Assembly: GCA_003216775.1 (NCBI GenBank)
Contig: QCII01000012.1
Location: 1 to 48,393 of the forward strand
Source of the DNA: Prochlorococcus sp. AG-402-K21
GTDB taxonomy: Bacteria > Cyanobacteriota > Cyanobacteriia > PCC-6307 > Cyanobiaceae
Direction: 5' to 3'
Length of the DNA: 48,393 bases
A program made the translations under genes and the position numbers. Below are positions 1-8,615 of the stretch, one piece after another. Numbering within the stretch: position 1 is the first letter of the stretch; each line of letters starts with the position of its first letter. The notes below the pieces were generated by a model. It was not told where the DNA came from. It saw only the letters and a program-made list of their open reading frames with translations, and ran no database searches.

Positions 1-175
1 GGACAACCACCATCGAATAAAAAGGTTAATTTATTTTTCATATTTTTATTCAAATATAGAAATTAAATAACTTTTTTGTGGAATAAAAAATTTTTTTTAG
101 AGTACAAGCTTTATAAAGCCTTAATAATTGCCAGTTCTAATTTAGTGAAATTATATTATCTTATTAATTAATAAG

Positions 176-201
176 CCATTGATTAAGGGATACATCAATG
201 G
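176..201. other. Inverted repeat / hairpin
   Basis: An 8-bp perfect inverted repeat, CCATTGAT at 176-183 and ATCAATGG at 194-201, with a 10-nt loop. It lies just past the stop of the small minus-strand gene at 219-422, so it could end that transcript. The following minus-strand bases are AT-rich but not a clean T run, so this is at best a weak terminator. The rest of 1-175 shows only AT-rich sequence and no gene I can support. Confidence 0.35.
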
Positions 202-218
202 TTTAAAACTATTTATGA

Positions 219-422
219 TCAGTCATCTAGAAGATGAACTCCTTCTCCTACGTCAGGAGTAAATTTACAATATTTTTCAAAAATAAGTCCAACACCTCGC
301 ATTTTTTCTCCTAATTCATCGTTAAATTTATTCCATTCTTCCGATTCACGATCAGGTAAATCCCACCCTTGTTTTTCTACCATACTTGTTATTACTGTAA
401 AGTCCCATTCTATGTATGCCAT
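219..422 (-). CDS. Small acidic hypothetical protein, 67 aa
   Basis: I do not recognise this protein. It starts at an ATG and encodes 67 residues rich in Glu and Asp, with several aromatic residues near the N-terminus (YIEWDF) and a C-terminal end reading GVHLLDD. There is no signal peptide, membrane segment or cysteine pair; the single Cys lies in KYCKF. It is likely cytosolic. It stands alone between the window edge and the divergent trmH-like gene, with a hairpin after its stop. The intact reading frame and normal composition support a real small gene of the lineage-specific kind common in Prochlorococcus. Function unknown. Confidence 0.55.
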   Translation of the reverse strand: MAYIEWDFTVITSMVEKQGWDLPDRESEEWNKFNDELGEKMRGVGLIFEKYCKFTPDVGEGVHLLDD

Positions 423-518
423 TGAGTTAATTTAAACTACCAAAATATTATAAACCAAGGGATTTAATAGGTAATCAATATTTTTTGAATATAATTTAAA
501 AGTGTGAAAAAATTATAA

Positions 519-1190
519 ATGTCAATTTTGCCAAGAAGATTTGAACGAATCAAAAATGTTTTAGATTGCAGAATGAAAAACTTGACTGTTTTAGTTGAGG
601 ATGTCAATAAACCACATAATTTATCTGCGATATTAAGGACATGTGATGCGGCAGGAGTTTTCGAAGCAAATTTTATTAGCAAAACGAATGCCGTTAAGAC
701 TTTTAATAGTACCGCTCAAGGAAGTCAAAAATGGGTAAAACTGAATAATCATGAAAACACTATCACTGCAATATCTGATTTAAAGAATAAGGGCTTTAAA
801 TTATATGGAACGACTCTTAATAGTGAATCAGTAGATTATAGAAATTTTGATTATTCTCAAAATACATGTTTTGTTTTAGGAGCAGAAAAATGGGGACTAA
901 GTAATGAACTTATATCAATGGTTGATCAATCAATTTTTATACCTATGAGAGGTATGGTTCAATCTCTGAATGTTTCAGTTGCTGCTTCTATATTATTATT
1001 TGAAGCTGTTCGCCAAAGAAAAAATAAAGGTATATTGCCCGCTAATGGAGAAGGGTTAAATATGGATGAATATCAAAAAACACTTTTTGAATGGTGTTAC
1101 CCAGAATTATCTGCGGTGTATAAAAAATCAGATAAAGAATATCCAAAGTTGAATGATCAAGGAGAACTTGATCCTGTTACAGATAACTAA
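519..1190 (+). CDS. trmH: tRNA (guanosine-2'-O-)-methyltransferase, TrmH/SpoU family
   Basis: This is a SPOUT-class methyltransferase that transfers a methyl group from SAM to the ribose 2'-hydroxyl of a tRNA guanosine (position 18 in characterised TrmH). All three SpoU motifs are visible: motif 1 around residues 30-40 (NKPHNLSAILR, with the catalytic Arg at 40), motif 2 GAEKWGLS at 121-128, and motif 3 at 142-160 (PMRGMVQSLNVSVAASILL), which forms the trefoil-knot SAM site. The length of 223 aa fits TrmH, which carries short N- and C-terminal extensions around the core. It converges with the ABC permease gene, with 2 bp between the stops. The family is certain; the exact tRNA position is inferred from the family. 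Confidence 0.85.
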   Translation: MSILPRRFERIKNVLDCRMKNLTVLVEDVNKPHNLSAILRTCDAAGVFEANFISKTNAVKTFNSTAQGSQKWVKLNNHENTITAISDLKNKGFKLYGTTLNSESVDYRNFDYSQNTCFVLGAEKWGLSNELISMVDQSIFIPMRGMVQSLNVSVAASILLFEAVRQRKNKGILPANGEGLNMDEYQKTLFEWCYPELSAVYKKSDKEYPKLNDQGELDPVTDN

Positions 1191-1192
1191 AT

Positions 1193-2038
1193 TTATTCAG
1201 AATTTTGACTATCAAAAATTTCTTCAAGGTCCTCTCCTATAAAAGAAAGACCTAAAACTAAAAAAAACATTGCCAAACCTGGGAACAAAGCCGTCCACCA
1301 GATACCTGTAGGTAAAGCGGCAAGAGCCAGATTTAAATCACTTCCCCACTCTGGGACATCTGCAGGAACGCCAAGGCCTAAAAATCCTAAACTTCCTAAT
1401 ACCAAAACAGCATCTGCAGCATTTAGGGTAAGCAGAATAGGCAATGGTGTTATTACATTTGGGAGAATATATTTAAAAATAATTTTTTTAACATCAGCTC
1501 CTGCAACTTGAGCTGCCTCCACATAAGTTTCGGATTTAACCAATATTGTCTGATTTCTGATTAATCTAAAATATTGAGGAGAGTAAACAATACACAATGC
1601 CAAAGCCGCGTTAAGGATACCCTTACCCAATACAAAAGCCACAACAACTGAAAGTAAAATTACAGGTATTGAAAAAATAGTATCCATTATTAGTGATAAG
1701 CATTTATCAAAAAAACCACCAAAATATCCACTTAATAATCCCAATGGCAAACCCAAACTTAATGAAAAAAGAATAGCTAAAAATACAACTTCTATCGCTA
1801 ATGATGATCCCTGCAAAGTTCTTAAGCAAACATCTCTTCCTAATCTATCTGTGCCACAAAAATGATTAAGAGAAGGAGGGGCAAAGATATCATTGCTTAA
1901 CATTGAAAATGAATAGCCAAAAAAATTATTGGCCTCTAAAAATTTCATTATTAAAACAACAAGAAGATAAAAAAGTACAATTAAAAATCCAGCTTTTCTG
2001 ATATTTGCGCCGACACGATTAAATGAGTTAATATCCAA
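1193..2038 (-). CDS. ABC transporter permease, DppC/OppC-type (peptide/nickel family)
   Basis: Inner-membrane permease subunit of a binding-protein-dependent importer of the dipeptide/oligopeptide/nickel class. An N-terminal transmembrane helix (about residues 15-34) precedes a periplasmic segment carrying the CGTDRLGRDV signature typical of DppC proteins, followed by about five hydrophobic helices. The cytoplasmic EAA loop that docks the ATPase is present (VEAAQVAGADVKKIIFKYI, about 173-191). The length of 281 aa is normal. No ATPase, DppB partner or binding protein lies beside it, so those subunits must be elsewhere. Such orphaned permeases are common in streamlined marine cyanobacteria. 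Substrate cannot be told from sequence. Confidence 0.8.
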   Translation of the reverse strand: MDINSFNRVGANIRKAGFLIVLFYLLVVLIMKFLEANNFFGYSFSMLSNDIFAPPSLNHFCGTDRLGRDVCLRTLQGSSLAIEVVFLAILFSLSLGLPLGLLSGYFGGFFDKCLSLIMDTIFSIPVILLSVVVAFVLGKGILNAALALCIVYSPQYFRLIRNQTILVKSETYVEAAQVAGADVKKIIFKYILPNVITPLPILLTLNAADAVLVLGSLGFLGLGVPADVPEWGSDLNLALAALPTGIWWTALFPGLAMFFLVLGLSFIGEDLEEIFDSQNSE

Positions 2039-2117
2039 AATCTTTTTTTAAAGATATAAATGAAATATACCCAATTCTTTTAAAAATAAATAGCTATAAA
2101 TTTTAAATTAAAAGAAA

Positions 2118-3926
2118 TTACTGGTTTAATTTCAAGACTGCCATAAAAGCTTCTTGAGGGACTTCAACTTTACCCATTGCCTTCATCCTCTTTTTACCTT
2201 TAGCTTGTTTCTTTAAAAGTTTCTTTTTCCTAGAAATATCCCCGCCATAACATTTAGATAAAACATCTTTTCGCAAAGCACTTATGCTTTCACTTGCAAT
2301 AATCCTGCTACCGATTGATGCTTGAATAGGTATTTTAAATTGTTGTTTTGGAATAAGTTCTTTTAATTTCTCAACTAAACTTCTGCCAATTCCATAAGCC
2401 TTATCTTTATGAACAATAGAAGTTAATGGATCTGCTCTTTCTGAATTTATTAGAACATCTAATCTAACAAGGTCATTTTTTCTATAGCCAATCAAATGAT
2501 ATTCCATTGATGCATACCCTTGGGTTCTACTTTTCATTTGATCAAAGAAATCTGTAACAACTTCTGCTAATGGAATTTCATAAATCAAGGTAACTCGATC
2601 TGTTGTTATGTATTTCATATCTATAAATACTCCCCTTCTTTCCTGACATAAACCCATTAATGTTCCATTAAATTCATTGGGAGCATAAATTTCCATTTTC
2701 ACATAAGGCTCTTCTATTGATTCTCTAAGTTGTGGATCAGGAATTGTAGAAGGATTATCTATAAAGATATGTTCCTGCTGATTTAAATTAACTTTATAAA
2801 TAACGGATGGTGCCGTTACTATTAGATCCAAGTCATATTCTCTTTCTAATCTTTCTTGAACAATCTCCATATGAAGAAGTCCTAGGAATCCGCACCTAAA
2901 TCCGAATCCCATTGCGCTACTGGTTTCGGGCTCATATTTTAAAGCCGCATCAGATAATTGTAATTTTTCAAGGGATACTCTTAAATCAGGAAATTGATCA
3001 GCATCAGTCGGGAATAAGCCGCAAAAAACCATAGGATTTGCTGTCTTATAACCTGGCAAAGGATCATTTGCGGGTGAATTTAAAAGAGTAATCGTATCTC
3101 CCACTCTGGCATCAGCAACTGATTTTATGGAAGCAGCTAAATAACCAACTTCTCCTGCATGTAATTCATCAACTTGCTGCTGATCAGGTGCCATTATTCC
3201 TATTTCATCCAGTTCATAGTTTTTTTTACTCGCCATTAATAATATCTTCTCTCTTTTATTAAGAGACCCAGATATCACTCTGAAATAAACAATAACTCCT
3301 CTATAGGGATCATAATAAGAATCAAAAATGAGTGCCTTTGTAGGTAGTTTTATTTCATCTTGAGGAGGAGGAACCCTTCTTACAATTGCCTCCAAAATAT
3401 CTTTAATACCAACTCCAGTTTTTGCTGAACAATTTATTGCATTAGATGTATCAAGTCCAATAATTTCCTCTATTTCTTGTTTTATTTTTTCAGCATCAGC
3501 ACCTGGCAAATCAACTTTATTTAAAACAGGAATTATTTCAAGATTATTTTCTAAAGCAAGATAAACATTAGCTAAGGTTTGAGCTTCTACACCTTGACTT
3601 GCATCAACAACAAGTAAGGCGCCTTCACAAGCCTGGAGAGATCTACTAACCTCATAAGAAAAATCAACATGCCCTGGAGTATCTATCAAGTTCAAAACAT
3701 ATTCTTGAGAATCGTCAGCTTTATATTTCATCCTAGCGGCCTGTAACTTGATAGTAATTCCTCTCTCTCTTTCGAGATCCATACTGTCCAAAAATTGTTC
3801 TTGCATATCCCTTTGCTGCACAGTTCCAGTATCTTGGAGCAACCTATCTGCAAGGGTAGATTTACCATGGTCAATATGAGCGATTATGCAGAAATTTCTT
3901 ATTTTTGAAACGGATATATCAGTCAT
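2118..3926 (-). CDS. lepA: Elongation factor 4 (LepA), translational GTPase
   Basis: Ribosome-binding GTPase of the LepA/EF4 family, implicated in back-translocation, ribosome biogenesis and growth under ionic or cold stress. The G domain is complete: G1 AHIDHGKST at 16-24, switch I RERGITIK ending near 60, G3 DTPGH at 82-86 and G4 NKVD at 136-139. Downstream are the EF-G-like domains II, III and V and the LepA-specific C-terminal domain rich in Lys ([18 protein letters not shown]). The length of 602 aa matches the family exactly. It lies between the ABC permease and mqo on the same strand, with gaps of 50-80 bp. Confidence 0.97.
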
Positions 3927-3980
3927 TTAGAAAGAAAAATCTCCTCTTATTACATCTTGATTAATATTAGCTAATTAGAA

Positions 3981-5477
3981 TTATGGATGGAAACCTAAAA
4001 TCGAATTATTTCTTTTTTTGATGTTTTTGATAAAGGTACTGTCATTTTTATAGGCCGATTGTTCTGGATAAATTAAGTGATTTATTTTTTTCTGAAGATT
4101 ATGCTTTTCGTTTAAAAATAAAACAGATCTTTCTAGAACATCAATCATAATTGAAACCGCAGTACTTGCTCCAGGAGAAGCACCTAGCAAAGCAGATAAT
4201 GATCCATCAGATGAACTCACAATCTCCGTTCCAAATTTCAAAGAACCACCAGCTTCAGTTTTTTTAATTATTTGAACTCTTTGACCCGCATTCTTTAAAT
4301 ACCAATCAGAGGGATTAGCTGATGGCATCATATTCTTTAAATTCTCAACTCTTGAATTATGGTTCTTTAATGATTGTGATATTAGGTAATTAATTAAATC
4401 GTTGTTCTTGAAACCAACATCTAACATAGAAAAAATATTATTCTTTTTAATTGAACTAAATAAGTCAAAGTATGAACTTTGCTTTAGAAATTTTGTTGTA
4501 AATCCAGCAAAAGGTCCATATAAAAGAAGTTTTTTATTATCAATCCATCTGGTATCTAAATGAGGCACAGACATTGGTGGTGATCCAATATCAGCCTTAC
4601 CATAAACTTTTGAGTTATGTTTTTCTGTTAGATCTTTTTCCTCGCAAATAAGCCATTTCCCACTAACAGGAAAACCTCCATAACTCTTTGCTTCTGGAAT
4701 TTTAGATTTTTGCAAATAATTAATTGTTTTTCCACCAGCACCAAGAAAAACATAGCCAGTTTTAATTGAAGTTTTTCTCCCTTCTGAGCTGATTTCTAGT
4801 TCCCATTTGTTTTTATCAATTTTCTTTAAATCTAATAATTCTGTTTTGTATCTAATTTCAGCATTTTTGTTTAAAGAAGCTAATGACAAATACTCTTTAG
4901 TAAGAGCTTCAAAATTAATATCGGTTCCTCTTACTATTCTGGTAGCAGCAATCTTGGTAAATGAATTCCTATCTTTTGTTATTAGAGGAGCCCATGATGA
5001 AATTTCATCAAAAGATGTAGAAAATTCCATATCGATAAATTCAGGATTTTCTGTCATTTTCTGAAATCTTTTTTTTAAAAAAGAAATATTATCCTGACCA
5101 GACACAAAGCTAATATGGGGAACAAATTTTAAAAACTTTTTAATATCAATTTTTCCTGCCTCATACAATGAGGCCCATAAAGACATGGATCTTTCAAAAG
5201 AACGATTTATTGAGAGCGCTTTATCTATTTTTATATTTCCTTTTTGATCTAGAGGGGTATAGTTTAATTCGCAATTAGCAGCATGTCCTGTACCTGCATT
5301 ATTAAAAGCGCCAGTACTTTCACTTCCTGGAGCATTTAATTTTTCTATAATAAGAAACTTTATATCTGGTAAAACTTCTGAAATTAGGAGGGCTAAAGTA
5401 CTGCTCATTATCCCTGCTCCAACTAAGACTGCATCAAAGTAGATATCATCATTAGTAGGTTTTTTAAATGGAGTCAC
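3981..5477 (-). CDS. mqo: Malate:quinone oxidoreductase (membrane-associated, FAD)
   Basis: FAD-dependent enzyme that oxidises malate to oxaloacetate and passes electrons to the quinone pool. The N-terminal Rossmann dinucleotide fold is clear ([24 protein letters not shown] at 20-25), followed by Mqo family blocks including [20 protein letters not shown], an internal [13 protein letters not shown] segment and a C-terminal FAD-binding stretch [15 protein letters not shown]. The length of 498 aa fits Mqo. It replaces or complements NAD malate dehydrogenase in the partial TCA cycle of picocyanobacteria. It is divergent from the Nfu gene, with 70 bp between them that must carry both promoters. 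Confidence 0.93.
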   Translation of the reverse strand: MTPFKKPTNDDIYFDAVLVGAGIMSSTLALLISEVLPDIKFLIIEKLNAPGSESTGAFNNAGTGHAANCELNYTPLDQKGNIKIDKALSINRSFERSMSLWASLYEAGKIDIKKFLKFVPHISFVSGQDNISFLKKRFQKMTENPEFIDMEFSTSFDEISSWAPLITKDRNSFTKIAATRIVRGTDINFEALTKEYLSLASLNKNAEIRYKTELLDLKKIDKNKWELEISSEGRKTSIKTGYVFLGAGGKTINYLQKSKIPEAKSYGGFPVSGKWLICEEKDLTEKHNSKVYGKADIGSPPMSVPHLDTRWIDNKKLLLYGPFAGFTTKFLKQSSYFDLFSSIKKNNIFSMLDVGFKNNDLINYLISQSLKNHNSRVENLKNMMPSANPSDWYLKNAGQRVQIIKKTEAGGSLKFGTEIVSSSDGSLSALLGASPGASTAVSIMIDVLERSVLFLNEKHNLQKKINHLIYPEQSAYKNDSTFIKNIKKRNNSILGFHP

Positions 5478-5547
5478 AACAGAAAATTATCTTTTTTGCA
5501 ATTAATCAAATTTCTTTCTAGGCTTATTATAAAGTTAATCCAAAATT

Positions 5548-5793
5548 ATGAGTACTGAAACACTCTCGTTGACAAATGAAAATGTAGAAAAAGTCCTTGA
5601 CGAGCTAAGACCTTTTTTAATATCTGATGGAGGTAATGTAGAAATTGCAGAAATAGATGGTCCAATTGTTAAAGTCAGACTTCAAGGGGCATGTGGTAGT
5701 TGCCCAAGTAGTACTATGACTCTAAAAATGGGTATTGAAAGAAAGTTAAAAGAAATGATTCCTGAAATAAGCGAAGTTGTCCAAGTTTTATAA
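5548..5793 (+). CDS. NifU-like (Nfu) iron-sulfur cluster scaffold protein
   Basis: Stand-alone Nfu domain of 81 aa that assembles a 4Fe-4S (or 2Fe-2S) cluster across a dimer and hands it to apo-proteins. In cyanobacteria this protein is the main scaffold for photosystem I clusters. The signature CxxC is present as GACGSCPSS, with Cys49 and Cys52, preceded by the [13 protein letters not shown] block. No N-terminal A-type or NifU domains are attached, as expected for cyanobacterial NfuA/NifU. It starts at an ATG and is divergent from mqo. The stop is 21 bp from the convergent small membrane protein gene. Confidence 0.92.
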   Translation: MSTETLSLTNENVEKVLDELRPFLISDGGNVEIAEIDGPIVKVRLQGACGSCPSSTMTLKMGIERKLKEMIPEISEVVQVL

Positions 5794-5814
5794 AAATTCT
5801 AACTGAAGAATATA

Positions 5815-6072
5815 TTACTTAGTTTTTAATTCCTTCAACAAAGATGATTCCATATCAAGGCAGTCAATTGGTAGTCCTTGTCCAATAGCGATTAAAAGAG
5901 GTGCAAGAATTCCTAGAGTAAAAACTAAATTTGATTGGCTTACATCATATTTACTCAAAGTAAAAGTTATCAAATAAATAATTGAAAAATACGCATGTAG
6001 GGAAAGAAATTCTTTTGGCTTTAAGACTGGCCACCTTAAAGTATTTCCCAAGAAATATAAAAAACCTGTCAT
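5815..6072 (-). CDS. Small conserved membrane protein, 85 aa
   Basis: I do not recognise a named family. The protein has an amphipathic N-terminus (TGFLYFLGNTLRWPVLKPKE), then two hydrophobic segments at about residues 24-39 and 48-65 that look like transmembrane helices, and a charged C-terminus (DMESSLLKELKTK). Two short helices with a small polar tail suggest a thylakoid or plasma-membrane micro-protein. The frame is intact with an ATG start, and it converges with nfu. Functional assignment is not possible from sequence alone. Confidence 0.6.
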   Translation of the reverse strand: MTGFLYFLGNTLRWPVLKPKEFLSLHAYFSIIYLITFTLSKYDVSQSNLVFTLGILAPLLIAIGQGLPIDCLDMESSLLKELKTK

Positions 6073-6200
6073 AAAAAAAAATAGTTACATCAAAATTAAA
6101 CCAAATATAAACATAATCCTTTTTAGAGACTATTTATAAAAAAATTTACCTAAGATAATAATTAAAAAAATATTAAATCTTTATTTCCATTTGTAAAAGC

Positions 6201-6230
6201 TAGACATTCATTTAGAAATACGCTTATAAT
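6201..6230 (+). promoter_or_regulatory. Sigma70-type promoter for the riboswitch/DUF4278 transcript
   Basis: A perfect TATAAT -10 box lies at 6225-6230, with a TAGACA -35-like box at 6201-6206 and an 18-bp spacer. Transcription would start near 6237, about 20 nt before the glutamine aptamer, which is a sensible arrangement for a riboswitch leader. The boxes are seen directly; the start site is inferred. Confidence 0.55.
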
Positions 6231-6252
6231 AATTTAGTAGCAATTGCTACTT

Positions 6253-6312
6253 TTTCGTTCACCCTCTACAGAGGGCGCAGTTCGAGTCATACCATGGAAC
6301 GGGGGATGGCCG
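6253..6312 (+). promoter_or_regulatory. Glutamine riboswitch, 'downstream-peptide' class
   Basis: The leader matches the glutamine-binding aptamer family known as the downstream-peptide/glnA RNA motifs, found in Synechococcus and Prochlorococcus upstream of short-peptide genes. A P1 helix can form between CGTTC (6256-6260) and GAACG (6297-6301). An internal hairpin CCCTC/GAGGG (6262-6266 with 6271-6275) has loop TACA. The conserved junction GGGCGCAGTTCGAGTCATAC follows directly. It lies between a clear promoter and the DUF4278 gene. The last part of the aptamer contains an ATG at 6294 in frame with the downstream gene. The family match is from memory of the published motif; structure and position support it strongly. 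Confidence 0.8.
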
Positions 6313-6329
6313 TGTTGTCACATCGAAAC

Positions 6330-6503
6330 ATGACTACTTTAACTTACAGAGGTAAAAACTACGTTCAAAATAAAGAAGCTGCTAAAAAGCAACTTGTTGA
6401 ACTTACCTACAGAAGAAACGTATACACCAATAGAATGGATGACGCTTCTTCAAGTAATGAAAAAGCAGAATTAAATTACAGAGGTGTAAATTACACTAAA
6501 TAA
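6330..6503 (+). CDS. DUF4278 repeat micro-protein under glutamine riboswitch control
   Basis: A 57-aa protein starting MTTLTYRG, the usual start of DUF4278 proteins. It holds three copies of a YRG-type unit: LTYRGKNYV near the start, LTYRRNVYT in the middle and LNYRGVNYT at the end. DUF4278 proteins are small, basic and of unknown structure; some cyanobacterial members sit behind glutamine riboswitches and have been linked to control of nitrogen and arginine metabolism. I chose the ATG at 6330 because the in-frame ATG at 6294 lies inside the aptamer's closing helix. A strong intrinsic terminator follows 18 bp after the stop, so this is a monocistronic riboswitch-peptide unit. Expression should respond to glutamine, i.e. 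nitrogen sufficiency. Confidence 0.85.
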   Translation: MTTLTYRGKNYVQNKEAAKKQLVELTYRRNVYTNRMDDASSSNEKAELNYRGVNYTK

Positions 6504-6521
6504 TTTAGTTCAAAAAAATAT

Positions 6522-6547
6522 GCCCCTTTTTAAGGGGCTTTTTTTTT
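6522..6547 (+). terminator. Intrinsic terminator after the DUF4278 gene
   Basis: A GCCCCTT/AAGGGGC stem (6522-6528 with 6532-6538), a 3-nt loop and a run of nine T residues (6539-6547). This is the strongest rho-independent terminator in the window. It separates the riboswitch unit from the ArsM-like gene. Confidence 0.93.
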
Positions 6548-6578
6548 GGCTATATTTAACAAGAGTCTTTTAAAGAAT

Positions 6579-7373
6579 ATGTCTGAAAGTTGCTGTAATA
6601 CAAACAAATCAAATAAAGCACCAAATCAATTAGATCATAAAGATGCGATTCAAGAAAGATATGGGTCAGCCGCATTAGAAAAAGAAAGTTGTCTTTGTAC
6701 ACCTGTTGGGTTTAATCCCTTTTTACTTAAAGCAATTCCTCAAGAGGTTCTAGAAAGAGACTATGGATGTGGTGATCCAACAAAATATGTTCAAAAAAAT
6801 GATATTGTCTTAGATCTTGGAAGTGGTAGCGGGAAAAATGCTTTTATTTGTGCTCAAATTACTGGGAAAGAAGGGAAAGTTATTGGAGTTGATCAGAATC
6901 ATGACATGCTTTCTTTATCTAGATCAGCCTCTAAAGAAGTTGCAAAAAATATAGGTTTCAACAATACAGAATTTCTTGAGGGATCAATTGAAAAACTTGA
7001 TGAATTAGATAAAGATTTAAATCCATTAATCGCCGACAAATCAGTTGATATTATTTTAAGTAATTGCGTTTTAAACTTAGTAAGTCCAGAATCTAGAAAT
7101 AACCTTCTAAGAAATATAAAAAGAGTTTTAAAAGATAATGGAAGAATTGCAATTAGCGATATTGTCTCTAACAAAAAAGTTCCTTTAAGATTGCAAAATG
7201 ATCATGATCTATGGACTGGATGTATTAGTGGAGCATGGTATGAGCCAGATTTTATAAGTGATTTCAAAGAACTTGGTTTTAAAAATTTAGGATTTGCAGA
7301 ACGTAGTGAGGATCCTTGGAAAGTAATTGAGGATATTGAATTTAGAACAGTAACTTTAGTAGGCAATATTTAA
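6579..7373 (+). CDS. arsM: ArsM-like SAM-dependent arsenite methyltransferase
   Basis: A class I SAM methyltransferase with the Rossmann motif LDLGSGSGKN and acidic GVDQ downstream. Three cysteine contexts match those that bind As(III) in characterised ArsM enzymes: DYGCGDP ahead of the SAM motif, LSNCVLNL in the middle and TGCISGAWYEPDF in the C-terminal part. The N-terminus (MSESCC, then CLC) adds further thiols. ArsM methylates trivalent arsenic, turning arsenite into mono- and dimethylated forms in the cytosol. I start it at the ATG at 6579 (264 aa), because the frame-extending TTG at 6546 lies inside the preceding terminator's T run. It is followed 36 bp later by a class V aminotransferase on the same strand. 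Substrate assignment rests on the cysteines; another thiophilic acceptor is possible. Confidence 0.7.
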   Translation: MSESCCNTNKSNKAPNQLDHKDAIQERYGSAALEKESCLCTPVGFNPFLLKAIPQEVLERDYGCGDPTKYVQKNDIVLDLGSGSGKNAFICAQITGKEGKVIGVDQNHDMLSLSRSASKEVAKNIGFNNTEFLEGSIEKLDELDKDLNPLIADKSVDIILSNCVLNLVSPESRNNLLRNIKRVLKDNGRIAISDIVSNKKVPLRLQNDHDLWTGCISGAWYEPDFISDFKELGFKNLGFAERSEDPWKVIEDIEFRTVTLVGNI

Positions 7374-7409
7374 AAAATTCAAGAGTTTAAAAATATAATT
7401 TAAATTACC

Positions 7410-8585
7410 ATGAGAAATAATCTAAGAGATCAAATACCAGCATTAAAAAATAAGTATTATTTCAACTATGGTGGTCAAGGACCATTACCAAAATCTTCTT
7501 TAGAAGCAATAGTTAAAACTTGGGAAATTATTCAAGATTTAGGACCATTTACCAATGATATATGGCCTTTTATTTACAAAGAAATATTGAACACAAAAAG
7601 AATTATTGCACAAAAATTAGGTGTTACTTCAAAGAATATAGCTTTAACCGAAAATATCTCTTCCGGTATGATTTTGCCCTTTTGGGGAATAAAAGTAGAA
7701 GAGGGAGAAGAGTTGTTAATAAGTGACTGTGAACATCCTGGAGTAGTGGCTGCAAGTCGAGAATTTTGCAGAAGAAATAAATTAATATTGAAAATTTTGC
7801 CAATCCAAAAAATTAAAAATCTAAACGACGAAAATATAATTTTAGAAATTTTAAAAAATCTAAATAGTAAGACCAAGATCCTAATTATTTCTCATATTTT
7901 ATGGAACTTTGGATATAAAATTCCTTTAAAACAAATTTCCATCGAATTAAAAAATAATCGACAAAACTCTTATCTAATTGTTGATGGCGCTCAAACCTTT
8001 GGGCACATAAAAATTGAAGAAGAAGTTTTTTATTCTGATTTATATTCAATAACTTCTCATAAATGGGCATGTGGTCCAGAAGGACTTGGAGCCATTTATG
8101 TCTCAGATAGATTTATTTATGAAACAGATCCAACAATAATTGGGTGGAAATCATTAAAAAAAGAACAAGGTATATATGAGCCTTCACATAATCTTTTTCA
8201 TGATGATGCAAGGAAGTTTGAAGTAGCTACCTCTTGTATTCCTTTACTTGCAGGGCTGCGTAATTCTTTAGACCTTTTGGATAAAGACTGCAATGAAAAA
8301 GAAAAAAGAAAAAATATAAAAAGATTAAGTGAGAAACTTTGGGATGAATTAAATCAATTAAAAGAAATTGAATTAGTTTTAGAAAAAAAATACTTGAATG
8401 GAATAGTTAGTTTTAATGTTGAAAATATCGAAGATAAGGAAAAATTTGTAAGGAAACTTGGAGAAAAAAAAATTTGGATAAGAGTTTTAGAAGATCCAAA
8501 ATGGTTTAGAGCATGCATACATCAAATGACAACAGAAGCTGAAATTGATTTACTTTCTAGAGAAATAAAGAAAATATTAACTTAA
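7410..8585 (+). CDS. Class V aminotransferase (PLP, cysteine desulfurase-like fold)
   Basis: Fold-type I PLP enzyme of aminotransferase class V, 391 aa. The cofactor Asp/His region is visible (IVDGAQTFGHI) and the PLP lysine lies in SITSHKWACGPEGLG. The N-terminal YYFNYGGQGPLP block and C-terminal RACIHQMTTEAEID block resemble the isopenicillin-N-epimerase/SufS-like branch. The flexible-loop cysteine of true group II desulfurases (RxGHHCA context) is not recognisable, so a plain cysteine desulfurase is doubtful. It lies directly downstream of the ArsM-like gene, probably in one transcript, and its stop is 30 bp from the convergent SDR gene. Real substrate unknown. Confidence 0.75.
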   Translation: MRNNLRDQIPALKNKYYFNYGGQGPLPKSSLEAIVKTWEIIQDLGPFTNDIWPFIYKEILNTKRIIAQKLGVTSKNIALTENISSGMILPFWGIKVEEGEELLISDCEHPGVVAASREFCRRNKLILKILPIQKIKNLNDENIILEILKNLNSKTKILIISHILWNFGYKIPLKQISIELKNNRQNSYLIVDGAQTFGHIKIEEEVFYSDLYSITSHKWACGPEGLGAIYVSDRFIYETDPTIIGWKSLKKEQGIYEPSHNLFHDDARKFEVATSCIPLLAGLRNSLDLLDKDCNEKEKRKNIKRLSEKLWDELNQLKEIELVLEKKYLNGIVSFNVENIEDKEKFVRKLGEKKIWIRVLEDPKWFRACIHQMTTEAEIDLLSREIKKILT

Positions 8586-8615
8586 AGATCTATTGATATA
8601 AAGATAAATTTTAGT

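Noticed and set aside
4807-5064. Plus-strand ORF within mqo
   Set aside because: Antisense shadow of a well-supported gene; the hydrophobic look comes from complementing Lys/Asn-rich codons.
6546-6578. TTG start for the ArsM-like protein 11 codons upstream
   Set aside because: It lies within the T run of the preceding terminator, so the mRNA would have to begin before it; the ATG at 6579 gives the expected MSESCC start.
7410-8585. Calling the class V enzyme a cysteine desulfurase (SufS)
   Set aside because: The catalytic cysteine loop of SufS is not recognisable at the C-terminal region, so only the fold is stated.
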